From contig NZ_JACCJY010000018.1 of assembly GCF_014596085.1 (NCBI RefSeq), positions 1 to 64,000 of the forward strand: a stretch of 64,000 nucleotides of DNA, given 5' to 3'. This stretch comes from Azospirillum tabaci (GTDB taxonomy: Bacteria; Pseudomonadota; Alphaproteobacteria; Azospirillales; Azospirillaceae). Below the pieces are notes generated by a model. It had not been told where the DNA came from. It was given only the letters and a program-made list of their open reading frames with translations, and searched no databases. Made by a program: the position numbers and the translations under genes. How positions within the stretch are numbered: the stretch's first letter is position 1; each line of letters starts with the position of its first letter. This document shows, in pieces, positions 16,946 to 30,004 of this stretch.

Positions 16946-17134
16946 ATGACGGATTTCCTCACCGCGCTGGCCCTGGTCCTGGTGATCGAGGGCGTGCTCT
17001 ACGCGCTGTTCCCGTCCGCGATGCGGCGTCTGATCGTCGAAGCGCTGACGATGCCGGAAAACCGTTTGCGCGCCGTCGGGCTGGTGACGGCGCTGGCCGG
17101 CGTCGGATTCGTCTGGCTTCTGCGCGGCGCCTGA
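16946..17134 (+). CDS. DUF2065 family membrane protein
   Basis: This is a 62-residue protein with two hydrophobic helices (TALALVLVIEGVLYALFP and AVGLVTALAGVGFVWLLRG) joined by a short MRRLIVEALTMPENRLR loop. It matches DUF2065, a family commonly found between hflC and degP in proteobacteria. Its role is unknown. Context suggests an accessory of the HflKC-FtsH or Deg system. A frame extending upstream contributes no conserved residues, so I start at ATG 16946. Confidence 0.85.
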   Translation: MTDFLTALALVLVIEGVLYALFPSAMRRLIVEALTMPENRLRAVGLVTALAGVGFVWLLRGA

Positions 17135-17389
17135 CACGCTTTTGCCGCGCGCGTCGCTGGACCGCGCCGCCATTTTCCGGCCATACTCCGACTTCTATAC
17201 TCGCGCGTCCTCCGTGACGGATGGGACCCGTGCGCCTTTGCTTGAAGCGGTGAGGCGCGGGGATTACATCCGGCACACGGATCGGTGAAGCGCCCCCTCG
17301 GACCGCGATTCGCATGAAACCGCGAGCCGATTGGAACAGATGGCCGATTGGAACAAGAAGGTGCCGGATGTCCGGCAGGGAGAGCTGAG

Positions 17390-18946
17390 TTGAACCCGAA
17401 CCACCCCATCCACCGCGCCGAGCCCGGCCGCGAAGCGGGCAACCGGTCGCTGGGCCGCCGGCTGCGCGTCGTGCCGCTGATCGCCGCTCTCCTGTTGGGG
17501 CTGTCCGCCGCCGTCGGCACCCCCGCCATGGCGCAGTCGCGCCCGGCGCCGACCAGCTTCGCCGACCTGTCGGAAAAGCTGCTGCCCGCCGTGGTCAACA
17601 TCTCGACCAGCCAGGCGGTGCCGCAGCGCCAGCAGGGCTCCCGTCCCGAGATGCCGCAATTCCCGCCGGGCTCGCCGTTCGAGGAGTTCTTCCGCGACTT
17701 CTTCGACCGCCAGCAGCAGGACCAGCCGCAGCAACCGCGCAAGTCGACCTCGCTCGGCTCCGGCTTCATCATCGACGCCAAGAACGGCTACGTGGTCACC
17801 AACAACCACGTCATTCAGGACGCCGACGAGATCACCGTCATCCTGCAGGACGACACCAACATCAAGGCGGAGCTGATCGGCAAGGACCCGAAGACCGACG
17901 TCGCCTTGCTGAAGATCAACACCAGCCACCCACTGGTCGCCGTTCCCTTCGGCGATTCGGACGCGATGCGCGTGGGCGACTGGGTGCTGGCCATCGGCAA
18001 CCCGTTCGGTCTGGGTGGCTCGGTCACCGCCGGCATCATCTCGGCCCGCCAGCGTGACATCAACGCCGGTCCCTACGACGACTTCCTGCAGACCGACGCC
18101 TCGATCAACCGCGGCAACTCCGGCGGCCCGATGTTCAACCTGAACGGCGAGGTCATCGGCATCAACACGGCGATCTTCTCGCCGTCGGGCGGTTCGGTCG
18201 GCATCGGCTTCGCCATCCCGTCCAACCTCGCCAAGCAGGTGGTCGCGCAGCTCCGCGAGTACGGCAAGACCCGCCGCGGCTGGCTGGGCGTGCGCATCCA
18301 GGGCGTGACCCCGGAGATCGCCGAGAGCCTGGGCCTGCAGGGCCACAAGGGCGCGCTGGTCGCTTCGATCACCCCGAACGGTCCGGCGGCCAAGGCCGGC
18401 ATCCAGGCGGGCGACGTGGTGACCAAGTTCGACGGCAAGGAAATCAACGAGATGCGCCGCCTGCCGCGCGTTGTCGCCGAGACGCCGATCGACAAGGCCG
18501 TCCCGGTCGAGGTGTGGCGCAAGGGCAAGTCGCAGCAGCTTCAGGTGAAGGTGGGCGAGCTTGAGGCCGCCGAGGAGTCGGGCCTTCTCGCCGCCGCTCC
18601 GGACGAGCAGCGCCGCCAGCCCCAGCAGGCCCCGGCCCAGAAGCCGACCGAGACGCTGGGTCTGAAGCTGACCAACATCACGCCGGAGCTGCGCCAGCAG
18701 TTCGAGATCAAGCCCGAGCTGAAGGGTGTGGTGGTGACCGAGGTGGCGGGCAACTCCACCGCGTCGGAAAAGGGCATCCGCGCCGGCGACGTCATCATCG
18801 AGGTCGGCCAGGAGGAGGTCCGCAAGCCGGAGGACGTGACCGCCAAGATCCAGAAGGCCAAGGAGCAGGGCAAGAAGTCCATCCTGCTGCTGGTGGACCG
18901 TCACGGCGACCTGCGCTTCGTCGCCATCCCGCTCAGCCAGGGCTGA
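17390..18946 (+). CDS. degP: Periplasmic serine protease Do/DegP-like with two PDZ domains
   Basis: This 518-residue envelope protease and chaperone has a signal sequence with an arginine-containing n-region and hydrophobic core VPLIAALLLGLSAAVG, ending PAMAQS. The trypsin-like domain has the catalytic His in VVTNNHVIQDADE, Asp in DPKTDVALLKI and Ser in NRGNSGGPMFN. Two PDZ domains follow (first near RGWLGVRIQGVTP, second near LKGVVVTEVAGNS). Met/Pro/Gln-rich loop residues lie before the protease domain. No ATG fits. The TTG at 17390 is chosen because AGGGAGAG lies about six bases upstream; a TTG at 17348 is the alternative. It forms a cluster with hflKC. Confidence 0.93.
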   Translation: MNPNHPIHRAEPGREAGNRSLGRRLRVVPLIAALLLGLSAAVGTPAMAQSRPAPTSFADLSEKLLPAVVNISTSQAVPQRQQGSRPEMPQFPPGSPFEEFFRDFFDRQQQDQPQQPRKSTSLGSGFIIDAKNGYVVTNNHVIQDADEITVILQDDTNIKAELIGKDPKTDVALLKINTSHPLVAVPFGDSDAMRVGDWVLAIGNPFGLGGSVTAGIISARQRDINAGPYDDFLQTDASINRGNSGGPMFNLNGEVIGINTAIFSPSGGSVGIGFAIPSNLAKQVVAQLREYGKTRRGWLGVRIQGVTPEIAESLGLQGHKGALVASITPNGPAAKAGIQAGDVVTKFDGKEINEMRRLPRVVAETPIDKAVPVEVWRKGKSQQLQVKVGELEAAEESGLLAAAPDEQRRQPQQAPAQKPTETLGLKLTNITPELRQQFEIKPELKGVVVTEVAGNSTASEKGIRAGDVIIEVGQEEVRKPEDVTAKIQKAKEQGKKSILLLVDRHGDLRFVAIPLSQG

Positions 18947-18965
18947 TCCGGGAGCCATTCCCAAA

Positions 18966-19003
18966 CGAAAAGGGCACCGGCGGGAGACCGCCGGTGCCCT
19001 TTC
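18966..19003. terminator. Bidirectional terminator between degP and serB
   Basis: A 15-bp stem (18969-18983 with 18988-19002) with a GAGA loop is flanked by AAAA on the left and TTT on the right. It serves the convergent degP and serB genes. Confidence 0.85.
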
Positions 19004-19030
19004 GCTTTGTGGCGTTGCGGAGGCGGGCCG

Positions 19031-19942
19031 TCAGCCCTCCACAAACTCCCCGATCCGGTAGCCCTGGGCGAACAGCAGGGCGGTCAGGTCGCCGTGATCC
19101 ACGCGGGCGCGGGCCTGGGCGGCCACCGTCGGCTTGGCGTGGAAGGCGACGCCCAGACCGGCGGCCAGCAGCATCGGCAGGTCGTTGGCGCCGTCGCCGA
19201 CGGCCATGGTCTCGACGGTCGGGACATGGCGTTCCCCGGCGTAGGCGAGCAGGGCCTCCAGCTTGCTGTCCTTGTCGAGGATCGGCTCGATCACCGCGCC
19301 GGTCATGACGCCGTCCACCACCTCCAGCACGTTGCCGCGGTCGTCGTCGAAGCCGACCCACTGGCGCACCCGCTCCGTGAAGCAGCGGAAGCCGCCGGAG
19401 ACCAGCACGCAGGTCGCCCCGTTGGCGCGCATGGTGGACACCAGCGTCCTGGCGCCCGGCATCAGGGTGGCGCGCTGCCACACCTCGTCGACGACGCTCT
19501 CGTTCAGGCCCTTGAGCAGGGCGACCCGCTCGCGCACCGCTCCCTTGAAGTCGATCTCGCCGTTCATGGCGCGGGCGGTGATCGCGGCGATGTGGTCCTT
19601 CAGCCCGACGTAATCGCCCAGCTCGTCCAGCATCTCCTGCTCAATGATCGTCGATTCCATGTCGGCGACCAGCAGGCGCTTCTTCCGGTTGCCCGGCTTC
19701 TGGGCGATGACGTCCACGGCGAGCCCGCCCGGCACAAGATTGGCCAGCGCGCGGCGCACGGCGGCTTCGGCCTGCTCAGGCACCAGCCCTTCCTCGGCGA
19801 TGTCGCAGGCGCGGTCCGGCGCCAGCCAGTCCGGCTTTGCGGTGTCGGCCCCCAGCGCGGTCAGGGACGCGCGGGCGGCCTGCACGGCCTGCTCGTCGAG
19901 AACGGCGGAGGCGGCGGCGATCAGCGTAACGACAGCGCTCAT
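19031..19942 (-). CDS. serB: Phosphoserine phosphatase
   Basis: This HAD-family enzyme performs the last step of serine synthesis. The 303-residue protein has an N-terminal regulatory half (residues about 1-85) and a catalytic half with motif I VADMESTII, motif II LVSGGFRCF, and motif III/IV containing DKDSK and VGDGANDLPML. Motif I reads DxEST rather than the usual DxDGT/DxDST. The second acidic residue acts as general acid and Glu is seen in related proteobacterial SerB, so activity is still expected. ATG 19942 fits the usual MxxVVTLIAA start. The gene converges with degP. Confidence 0.93.
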   Translation of the reverse strand: MSAVVTLIAAASAVLDEQAVQAARASLTALGADTAKPDWLAPDRACDIAEEGLVPEQAEAAVRRALANLVPGGLAVDVIAQKPGNRKKRLLVADMESTIIEQEMLDELGDYVGLKDHIAAITARAMNGEIDFKGAVRERVALLKGLNESVVDEVWQRATLMPGARTLVSTMRANGATCVLVSGGFRCFTERVRQWVGFDDDRGNVLEVVDGVMTGAVIEPILDKDSKLEALLAYAGERHVPTVETMAVGDGANDLPMLLAAGLGVAFHAKPTVAAQARARVDHGDLTALLFAQGYRIGEFVEG

Positions 19943-20102
19943 GGCGGGCGATCCTGGAAGAGCCGTGGGGAAGGGCGCGCGCGCTCCCTAGCACAGCCGG
20001 GAGTTTGCGCCAACCCACTCCGCCAAGCGTCATAGACATTCCGCGCCGTGAACCTCAGCGCCTGCCGCCGCGTTTCCGCTCAAATCGCGGGAGGGTTCGT
20101 CC

Positions 20103-20603
20103 ATGATCCAGCGGCCTGCCACCCTTCACACCCCGTCCATTCTCGCTTTCACCCCGATCCTGGCCTTGCTCTTGGCCGGATGCGGCGCCGGGACCGATCT
20201 GGCGCAGCGTCCGCCGCCCGGCTATGTCGGTGACGTGGCGGCGCGCGTCGCGGCGGTGGATTGGGCGCAGGCCCGCCCCGTGACCGTGCGGTTGGACGAG
20301 TTCCGGTTCCAGCCCGACCGACTGGCCTTCGAACGGGGAACGCCCTACCGGCTGACGCTGGAGAACCGCGGGACCGTCGCGCACACCTTCACCTCGGACG
20401 GCTTCTTCAAGGCCATCGCGGTGCGGCGGGTCACCACCGGGCAAGGGGCCGTCGAGACGCCGGCCCTGGTGAATCTGGAACTCCCCGCCGGCCAGACCGA
20501 TGTGGTGGAGTTCATCCCGATCCATGCCGGCACCTATGATCTGGCCTGCCACGAACCGCTGCACAGCAGCTTCGGCATGACCGGGACGATCACGGTTCGC
20601 TGA
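20103..20603 (+). CDS. Cupredoxin-like lipoprotein
   Basis: This 166-residue exported lipoprotein has a signal peptide ending in the lipobox LLAGC (Cys about residue 27). The rest is a plastocyanin/azurin-like beta fold. The likely type-1 copper ligands are His in VAHTFTSD, then Cys and His in YDLACHEPLHSSFGM, with the final Met as axial ligand. An electron-carrier or copper-handling role at the inner face of the outer membrane or on the inner membrane is inferred from the fold. It is divergent from serB with 160 bases between and is followed 80 bases later by miaA, with no functional link visible. Confidence 0.8.
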   Translation: MIQRPATLHTPSILAFTPILALLLAGCGAGTDLAQRPPPGYVGDVAARVAAVDWAQARPVTVRLDEFRFQPDRLAFERGTPYRLTLENRGTVAHTFTSDGFFKAIAVRRVTTGQGAVETPALVNLELPAGQTDVVEFIPIHAGTYDLACHEPLHSSFGMTGTITVR

Positions 20604-20683
20604 GGCGCCGCACCGGTCGGCCTTGCCAAGCGAAGCCTTCCCCTGCCATACGCTGTAGCCGGAGGAACGTCAGGCAAGGCGAC

Positions 20684-21676
20684 ATGACAGAGGACAGCCC
20701 GCGGAACCGGGATGTGCGGCACCGGCATGTGGTGGTGATCGGCGGTCCGACGGCCTCGGGCAAGTCGGGCATGGCGCTCGACATCGCCCTGGCGCGCAAC
20801 GGCACGGTCATCAACGCCGACAGCATGCAGCTCTACGCCGAATTGGACGTGCTGACCGCCCGTCCGGGGGCGGAGGATCTGGCGCTGGCCCCGCACCGGC
20901 TCTATGGCGTGCTGCCGGCGGCGGAGCGCGGGTCCGCCGCGCGCTGGCGCGACATGGCGCTGGGCGAAATCGCCCAGGCGCACGCCGCCGGGCGCCTGCC
21001 CATCGTCGTCGGCGGCACCGGCCTCTATCTCCGCACGCTCATGGAAGGGTTGAGCGCCGTCCCGGCCGTCTCCGACGAGGTCCGCAAGGCCGCCCACGCC
21101 CGCCTGCGGGACCTGGGGGGCGAGGCGTTCCGCGAGGAATTGGTCCGCCGCGACCCCGCCTCGGCCAAGCTGAACCCCGGCGACACCACCCGCCTGACCC
21201 GCGCCTGGGAGGTGCTGGAGGCGACCGGCCACCCGCTGTCCCACTGGCAGACCCAGCGCGCCGAGGGTGCGCCGGAGGGGCTGGCCTTCGCCGTGCTCGT
21301 GCTCGACCCGCCGCGCGACGCGCTCTACGCCAACTGCGACCGCCGCTTCCGCGTGATGATGGGGCAGGGGGCGCTGGAGGAGGTCCGGCGTCTGGACGCG
21401 CTCGGCCTCGACCCCGATCTGCCGGCGATGAAGGCGCTGGGCGTGCCGGAGCTGCGCGACCATCTGCGCGGCGCGCTGACGCTCGACGAAGCCATTGCGC
21501 TGGCTCAGCAATCGACACGCCGCTACGCGAAGAGGCAGGTCACCTGGTTCCGCCACCAGCTCGCGGCCCGGCCTCCGGCCTCCGCGCTGCATGGCTGCCA
21601 TACGATCAATTCGCTCTACTCAAGACCGCTTAGTGAAGCAATACTGACCTATCTTGAAACGACGTTGCGTCGTTGA
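20684..21676 (+). CDS. miaA: tRNA dimethylallyltransferase
   Basis: MiaA attaches an isopentenyl group to A37 of tRNAs reading codons that begin with U. The 330-residue protein has the P-loop GGPTASGKSGMALDIA, the INADSMQLYAELDVLTARP segment, PIVVGGTGLYLRTLMEG, and the C-terminal RYAKRQVTWFRHQ motif. All are MiaA hallmarks. ATG 20684 lies close to AGGCGACATG and a GGAGGAACG further up. The last residues overlap a palindromic CTTGAAACGACGTTGCGTCGTTG just before the aminotransferase gene. Confidence 0.95.
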   Translation: MTEDSPRNRDVRHRHVVVIGGPTASGKSGMALDIALARNGTVINADSMQLYAELDVLTARPGAEDLALAPHRLYGVLPAAERGSAARWRDMALGEIAQAHAAGRLPIVVGGTGLYLRTLMEGLSAVPAVSDEVRKAAHARLRDLGGEAFREELVRRDPASAKLNPGDTTRLTRAWEVLEATGHPLSHWQTQRAEGAPEGLAFAVLVLDPPRDALYANCDRRFRVMMGQGALEEVRRLDALGLDPDLPAMKALGVPELRDHLRGALTLDEAIALAQQSTRRYAKRQVTWFRHQLAARPPASALHGCHTINSLYSRPLSEAILTYLETTLRR

Positions 21677-21694
21677 CCCTCAGGAGGATTGAAA

Positions 21695-22909
21695 GTGACG
21701 GTCGATTGGGGAAACGTGTTTGCCGGTCGCGTCGCCGGTATGGGAGCTTCGGAAATCCGGGAGCTGCTGAAGCTGCTCGAGCGGCCGGAAATCATCTCCT
21801 TCGCCGGGGGCATCCCGGACCCCGATTTCTTCCCGACCGCGGCCATCGCCCGCGCCTATGAGAAGATCTTCCAGTCCAACGGTGGGGCCGGCGGCGCGCT
21901 TCAGTACACCATCAGCGAGGGCTTCACGCCGCTGCGCGAGTGGATCTGCGCCTACATGGGCCGCCGCGGCATCCAGGCCGGGCTGGACGAGGTGCTGGTG
22001 ACCAGCGGGTCGCAGCAGGCGCTGGAGTTCGTCGGCAAGCTGCTGATCGGGCCGGGCGAGAAGATCCTGGTCACCCGCCCGACCTATCTCGGCGCGCTCC
22101 AGGCCTTCTCGCCCTACGAGCCGCAGTACCTCTCCGTTCCCGGCGACGAAGAGGGGCCTGACCTCGCCGCGGTGGAGGCGGCGCTGGAGCAGAAGCCGAA
22201 GTTCTTCTACCTCGTCCCCGATTTCCAGAACCCCAACGGCACGACGATCTCGCTGGCCCGCCGCGAGGCGCTGCTGGACCTCTGCGCCAAGCACGGCGTG
22301 CCGATCGTCGAGGACGCCGCCTACACCGAGCTGCGCTACGAGGGCGAGCCGATCCCGTCCATCGTCGCGCTGGACGCCGCCCGCAACGGCGGCAAGATCA
22401 CCAACGTGCTCTTCTGCGGCTCCTTCTCCAAGACGATGGTGCCGGCCCTGCGCGTGGGCTGGGTCAACGGCCCGGCCGAGGTCATCAACCGGCTGGTTCT
22501 GATGAAGCAGGCCGGCGATCTGCACACCAGCACCATCAACCAGATCGTGCTGCACGACGTGGTGTCGCAGAGCTTCGACAGCCACATCCGCCGCCTGCGC
22601 GCCGGCTACAAGGAGCGCCGCGACGCCATGCTGACCGCGCTGGCCGAGTTCGCTCCGGCGGGGGTGACCTGGACCAAGCCGGAAGGCGGCATGTTCGTCT
22701 GGATCGAGCTGCCGGAGGGCACCGACGGGGTGGACCTGCTGGCCCGCGCCATCAAGGACGCCAACGTCGCGTTCGTTCCCGGCTCGGCCTTCCACGCCGA
22801 CCGCTCGGGCAAGAACACGCTGCGCCTCAGCTTCTCCAACAACAACCCGGAACGCATCCGCGAAGGCATCCGCCGCCTCTGCGGCCTGCTCCAGACCGTC
22901 GCGGCGTAA
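21695..22909 (+). CDS. PLP-dependent aminotransferase, class I/II (2-aminoadipate/valine-type)
   Basis: This is a fold-type I aminotransferase of about 404 residues. PLP-lysine is in LFCGSFSKTMVPALRVGW, with AAYTELRYEG and PDFQNPNGTT segments typical of the group that includes 2-aminoadipate transaminases (LysN) and MocR catalytic domains. The N-terminal FAGGIPDPDFFP motif supports this. No DNA-binding domain is present, so it is an enzyme rather than a regulator. I choose GTG 21695 because AGGAGG (21683-21688) is six bases upstream; a TTG at 21689 abuts that site. Lying just before ilvB, it might act on branched-chain 2-oxoacids, but specificity cannot be read from the sequence. Confidence 0.85.
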   Translation: MTVDWGNVFAGRVAGMGASEIRELLKLLERPEIISFAGGIPDPDFFPTAAIARAYEKIFQSNGGAGGALQYTISEGFTPLREWICAYMGRRGIQAGLDEVLVTSGSQQALEFVGKLLIGPGEKILVTRPTYLGALQAFSPYEPQYLSVPGDEEGPDLAAVEAALEQKPKFFYLVPDFQNPNGTTISLARREALLDLCAKHGVPIVEDAAYTELRYEGEPIPSIVALDAARNGGKITNVLFCGSFSKTMVPALRVGWVNGPAEVINRLVLMKQAGDLHTSTINQIVLHDVVSQSFDSHIRRLRAGYKERRDAMLTALAEFAPAGVTWTKPEGGMFVWIELPEGTDGVDLLARAIKDANVAFVPGSAFHADRSGKNTLRLSFSNNNPERIREGIRRLCGLLQTVAA

Positions 22910-22928
22910 GCCCCGCCGCTCCTTGCGC

Positions 22929-22971
22929 AACGGCCTGCCTCCGCACCCGCAGGGGCAGGCCGTTTGCGTTT
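22929..22971 (+). terminator. Terminator after the aminotransferase gene
   Basis: AACGGCCTGCC (22929-22939) pairs with GGCAGGCCGTT (22954-22964) and is followed by TTGCGTTT. It separates the aminotransferase gene from the ilv genes. Confidence 0.7.
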
Positions 22972-23064
22972 GGGGCCGGCGTTGCGGGGAGGGCGGTCTT
23001 TCCAGCTTGCGAAATATTTGGAAAAACTGCGGCAAAAAATCTTTTCGATCATTCGCAAAATGGG

Positions 23065-23094
23065 TTGACCGAGGACCGGCGGATTGTCTAGTTT
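23065..23094 (+). promoter_or_regulatory. Probable ilvB promoter within a 306-base leader
   Basis: TTGACC (23065-23070) and TAGTTT (23089-23094) are 18 bases apart, in a locally AT-richer stretch. The 120-base leader that follows contains a small GGGG-ATAA-CCCC hairpin. I found no leader peptide rich in Ile, Val or Leu codons and no clear attenuator; a short GTG frame just before ilvB is out of frame with it and lacks such codons. Mode of control is unknown. Confidence 0.45.
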
Positions 23095-23215
23095 GCCGAT
23101 CCCGGCCTTCGCCTTTGGGGATAACCCCTTGTTTTCCCAGCAGGCCATCGCCGGGGTTTGAGAAGGAACAGGGCCGCCCGTGAAAAGAGGGGCCCCCATT
23201 GGAAGGTCGTGAGCT

Positions 23216-24979
<1,764 letters not shown>

Positions 24980-25029
24980 TCGCGGCGACCAAGACGAACG
25001 GTTGAAGGCCCTCTGGCGGAGTACGGATC

Positions 25030-25536
25030 GTGGAAGAAAAGATCGAGAAGCACACCATCGCCGTGCTGGTGGACAACGAGCCGGGCGTGTTGGCCCGCGT
25101 CATCGGCCTGTTCTCGGGCCGCGGCTACAACATCGAAAGCCTGACGGTGGCGGAGGTGAACAACGCCGACCACCTGTCGCGCATCACGCTGGTCACCTCC
25201 GGCACCCGCATGGTGGTGGAGCAGATCAAGGCCCAGCTCGACCGCCTCGTGCCGGTGCACAAGGTGCACGACCTGACGGACGAGGGGCCGTCGGTGGAGC
25301 GCGAACTGGCGCTGGTCAAGGTCGCCGGCACCGGCGAGCGTCGCATCGAGGCGCTGCGCCTGGCCGACATCTTCAAGGCGAAGGTCGTGGACGCCACCCT
25401 GACCTCTTTCGTGTTCGAGCTGACCGGCACGACGGCGGAGGTCGACGATTTCGTCGGGCTGATGTCCCATCTCGGCCTCGTCGAGGCCAGCCGGACCGGC
25501 GTCGTCGCCATGTCGAAGGGGGCCACCGGGTTCTGA
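25030..25536 (+). CDS. ilvN: Acetolactate synthase small (regulatory) subunit
   Basis: This 168-residue ACT-domain protein activates the large subunit and confers valine feedback inhibition. The ACT motif HTIAVLVDNEPGVLARVIGLF opens the protein and GYNIESLTVAEV follows. The C-terminal half has the FELTGTTAEVDDFVGLM segment typical of IlvH/IlvN. It starts at GTG 25030 with GGAG eight bases upstream. It follows ilvB in the same operon. Confidence 0.95.
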   Translation: MEEKIEKHTIAVLVDNEPGVLARVIGLFSGRGYNIESLTVAEVNNADHLSRITLVTSGTRMVVEQIKAQLDRLVPVHKVHDLTDEGPSVERELALVKVAGTGERRIEALRLADIFKAKVVDATLTSFVFELTGTTAEVDDFVGLMSHLGLVEASRTGVVAMSKGATGF

Positions 25537-25617
25537 TCCCGGCCTCATGACGGCCAGGGATGATGGGGGGACAACCCAGCCCGCCGTCCTTTATCAGTCT
25601 ATCGAACAGTGTTCTGC

Positions 25618-26719
<1,102 letters not shown>

Positions 26720-26743
26720 TCGGTTCCTGGATCGAGAAACGGG

Positions 26744-26769
26744 AAAGCGCGCCGCGAGGCGCGCTTTTT
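26744..26769 (+). terminator. Intrinsic terminator of ilvC
   Basis: AAAGCGCGCC (26744-26753) pairs with GGCGCGCTTT (26758-26767) around GCGA, with a T-run at 26765-26769. Confidence 0.88.
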
Positions 26770-26792
26770 CGTTTTTGGGAGTTCTGCACGGT

Positions 26793-26958
26793 CTTGCCCC
26801 CACCCCGGTCCTCTCCCGCTCTCGGCGGACCTTCGGTCCGCCTGCCGCGTCAGCGCAAACCTTTGGTTTGCGCGAGAGCTGCGCAGGGGAGGGAGACGAT
26901 GCGAAGCGGCGGCAGTTCCCTCCCCTGCGAAGCGGGGGAGGGTTAGGGTGGGGGCAAG
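26793..26958. repeat. Palindromic repeat, copy 3, carrying a nested double-hairpin insert
   Basis: Outer arms CTTGCCCCCACCC and GGGTGGGGGCAAG enclose the usual CCTCCCC/GGGGAGG hairpins. The first hairpin loop is interrupted at about 26819-26879 by a 60-base insert made of GGCGGACC-TTC-GGTCCGCC and CGCAAACC-TTT-GGTTTGCG hairpins, bounded by CTCTCG/CGAGAG-like ends. It lies between the convergent ilvC and phoU genes. The same insert is found in copy 4 at 37.9 kb. Confidence 0.85.
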
Positions 26959-26977
26959 TGCAACCGCCTGGGAAGCC

Positions 26978-27682
26978 TCACACATCCCCCCGCGACCGGT
27001 CCGCCTTCGGCCGCTCGTCGAGCAGTGGCCGGCCGGTGTGCACGAAATGCACCACCTCCGCGATGTTGGTCGCGTGGTCGCCGATGCGCTCCAGGCTCTT
27101 GGCGATGAACAGCAGGTGCATGTGGGCGGTGAACATCTCCGGCAAGCGGGCCGCCGACTGGTTGATGCTCTCGCACAGGCTGGTGTAGAGCGCATCCACC
27201 TCGTCGTCGGTGCGCCAGACGCGCAGCGCCAGCTCGACGTCGCCGTCCACATAGGCGTCCACCGCGGTGGTCAGGCGCTGGCGCACGAGGCGGCCCAGGT
27301 TGGGCAGGGTGCTCATCGCCGGGGATTCGGGGAACTCCGCCACGGCGACGGCGCGGCGGGCGGTGTTGGCGGCGTGGTCGCCCACGCGCTCCAGATTGCC
27401 GGCGATCTTCAGGGCGGCGATCACCTCGCGCAGGTCGTCGGCCACCGGCTGGCGCAGCACCAGCATGCGCATGCAGTTCGCCTCGATCTCGTGCTCGTAG
27501 CTGTCGAGGCGCGCGTCGGACTCGACGATGGCGCGGGCCTGCTCGGGGTTGCGCTGGGTCAGGCAGGTCAGCGCGCCGTCGAGCTGGGTTTCCGCCGCCC
27601 CGGCCATCTGCACGATGCTGGCCTTCAGCCGCTTCATGGCGTCTTCGAACGCGGTGACGATGTGCGGGGCGGGGTTCTTCAT
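26978..27682 (-). CDS. phoU: Phosphate-signalling protein PhoU
   Basis: PhoU restrains the PhoR/PhoB phosphate response through the Pst transporter. The 234-residue helical protein has the two characteristic metal-binding repeats, NLERVGDHAANTARR and SLERIGDHATNIAEVV, one in each half. ATG 27682 gives MKNPAPHIVTAFEDAMKRL, the normal PhoU start. A longer frame upstream has no family similarity. pstSCAB and phoB are not adjacent; phoU stands alone next to a divergent UPF0114 gene. Confidence 0.93.
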   Translation of the reverse strand: MKNPAPHIVTAFEDAMKRLKASIVQMAGAAETQLDGALTCLTQRNPEQARAIVESDARLDSYEHEIEANCMRMLVLRQPVADDLREVIAALKIAGNLERVGDHAANTARRAVAVAEFPESPAMSTLPNLGRLVRQRLTTAVDAYVDGDVELALRVWRTDDEVDALYTSLCESINQSAARLPEMFTAHMHLLFIAKSLERIGDHATNIAEVVHFVHTGRPLLDERPKADRSRGDV

Positions 27683-27865
27683 GGGGGCGGGCCTTATCGG
27701 TGCGGCGGACGGCCGGGACGTTACCGTTTCGTGGCGCCGCGAACCAGCTTTCTTCCAACAATCCCGCGTGGCGGACGCGGCATGGGAACGGTTGATTTCG
27801 CATCTGCGAAATGGCAAGAGTCCGGCGCTGTTACCCCTTATGACCAATCACGGACGCCGACCGTC

Positions 27866-28408
27866 ATGATCGAACGCCGTTTCGAACAGATCATCTTCGC
27901 CAGCCGCTGGCTGCTCGCCCCCTTCTATCTGGGGCTCGTCGTGTCGCTGGTGCTTCTGCTGGCGAAGTTCACGCAGGAGATTTTCCACATCGTTCCGCAT
28001 GTGCTGGAGATGCAGGAAAAGGACGTGCTGCTGGCCGTGCTGACGCTGATCGACCTGTCGCTGGCCGGCAACCTGCTGTTGATGGTGATCTTTTCGGGAT
28101 ACGAGAACTTCGTGTCCAAGATCGACGTTGCCGACCACAAGGACCGCCCGGACTGGATGGGCAAGGTCGATTTCGGCGGACTGAAGCTGAAGCTGATCGC
28201 CTCCATCGTGGCGATCTCCGGTATCCATCTGCTGAAGGGCTTCATGAACATCGACAACACCGGCAAGGAGAACCTGATGTGGATGGTCATCGTCCACATG
28301 ACCTTCGTGGTGTCGGGCGTCCTGCTCGCCCTGATGGACCGGCTGGAAGGCGATCATCACGGGGCCAAGATGAAGGCCGCGGAAGCGGCGAAATCCGCCC
28401 ATCATTGA
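27866..28408 (+). CDS. UPF0114 (YqhA/TIGR00645) family inner-membrane protein
   Basis: This 180-residue protein has four hydrophobic segments (WLLAPFYLGLVVSLVLLL, LTLIDLSLAGNLLLMVIFSG, LIASIVAISGIHLLKGF and VIVHMTFVVSGVLLALMD). The N-terminal FEQIIFASRWLLAPFYLGL and a YENFVSK segment are hallmarks of UPF0114. Function is unknown. The C-terminus is a short His/Ala/Lys-rich tail. ATG 27866 follows weakly spaced purines. Divergent from phoU. Confidence 0.88.
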   Translation: MIERRFEQIIFASRWLLAPFYLGLVVSLVLLLAKFTQEIFHIVPHVLEMQEKDVLLAVLTLIDLSLAGNLLLMVIFSGYENFVSKIDVADHKDRPDWMGKVDFGGLKLKLIASIVAISGIHLLKGFMNIDNTGKENLMWMVIVHMTFVVSGVLLALMDRLEGDHHGAKMKAAEAAKSAHH

Positions 28409-29914
<1,506 letters not shown>

Positions 29915-30004
29915 TTGGTGTATTGCTCGGTTGGGTTCCCCCGGTGGTTCGTCCATTCGTCGGCCTAGCCGGGGGCGGATCGCGTACCTGGACGGGATGA
30001 TCCT

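Noticed and set aside
23177-23212. A ten-codon GTG frame before ilvB as a leader peptide for attenuation
   Set aside because: It has one Ile codon and no Leu or Val run, there is no alternative terminator hairpin, and the GGAAGG inside it is better explained as the ribosome-binding site of ilvB.
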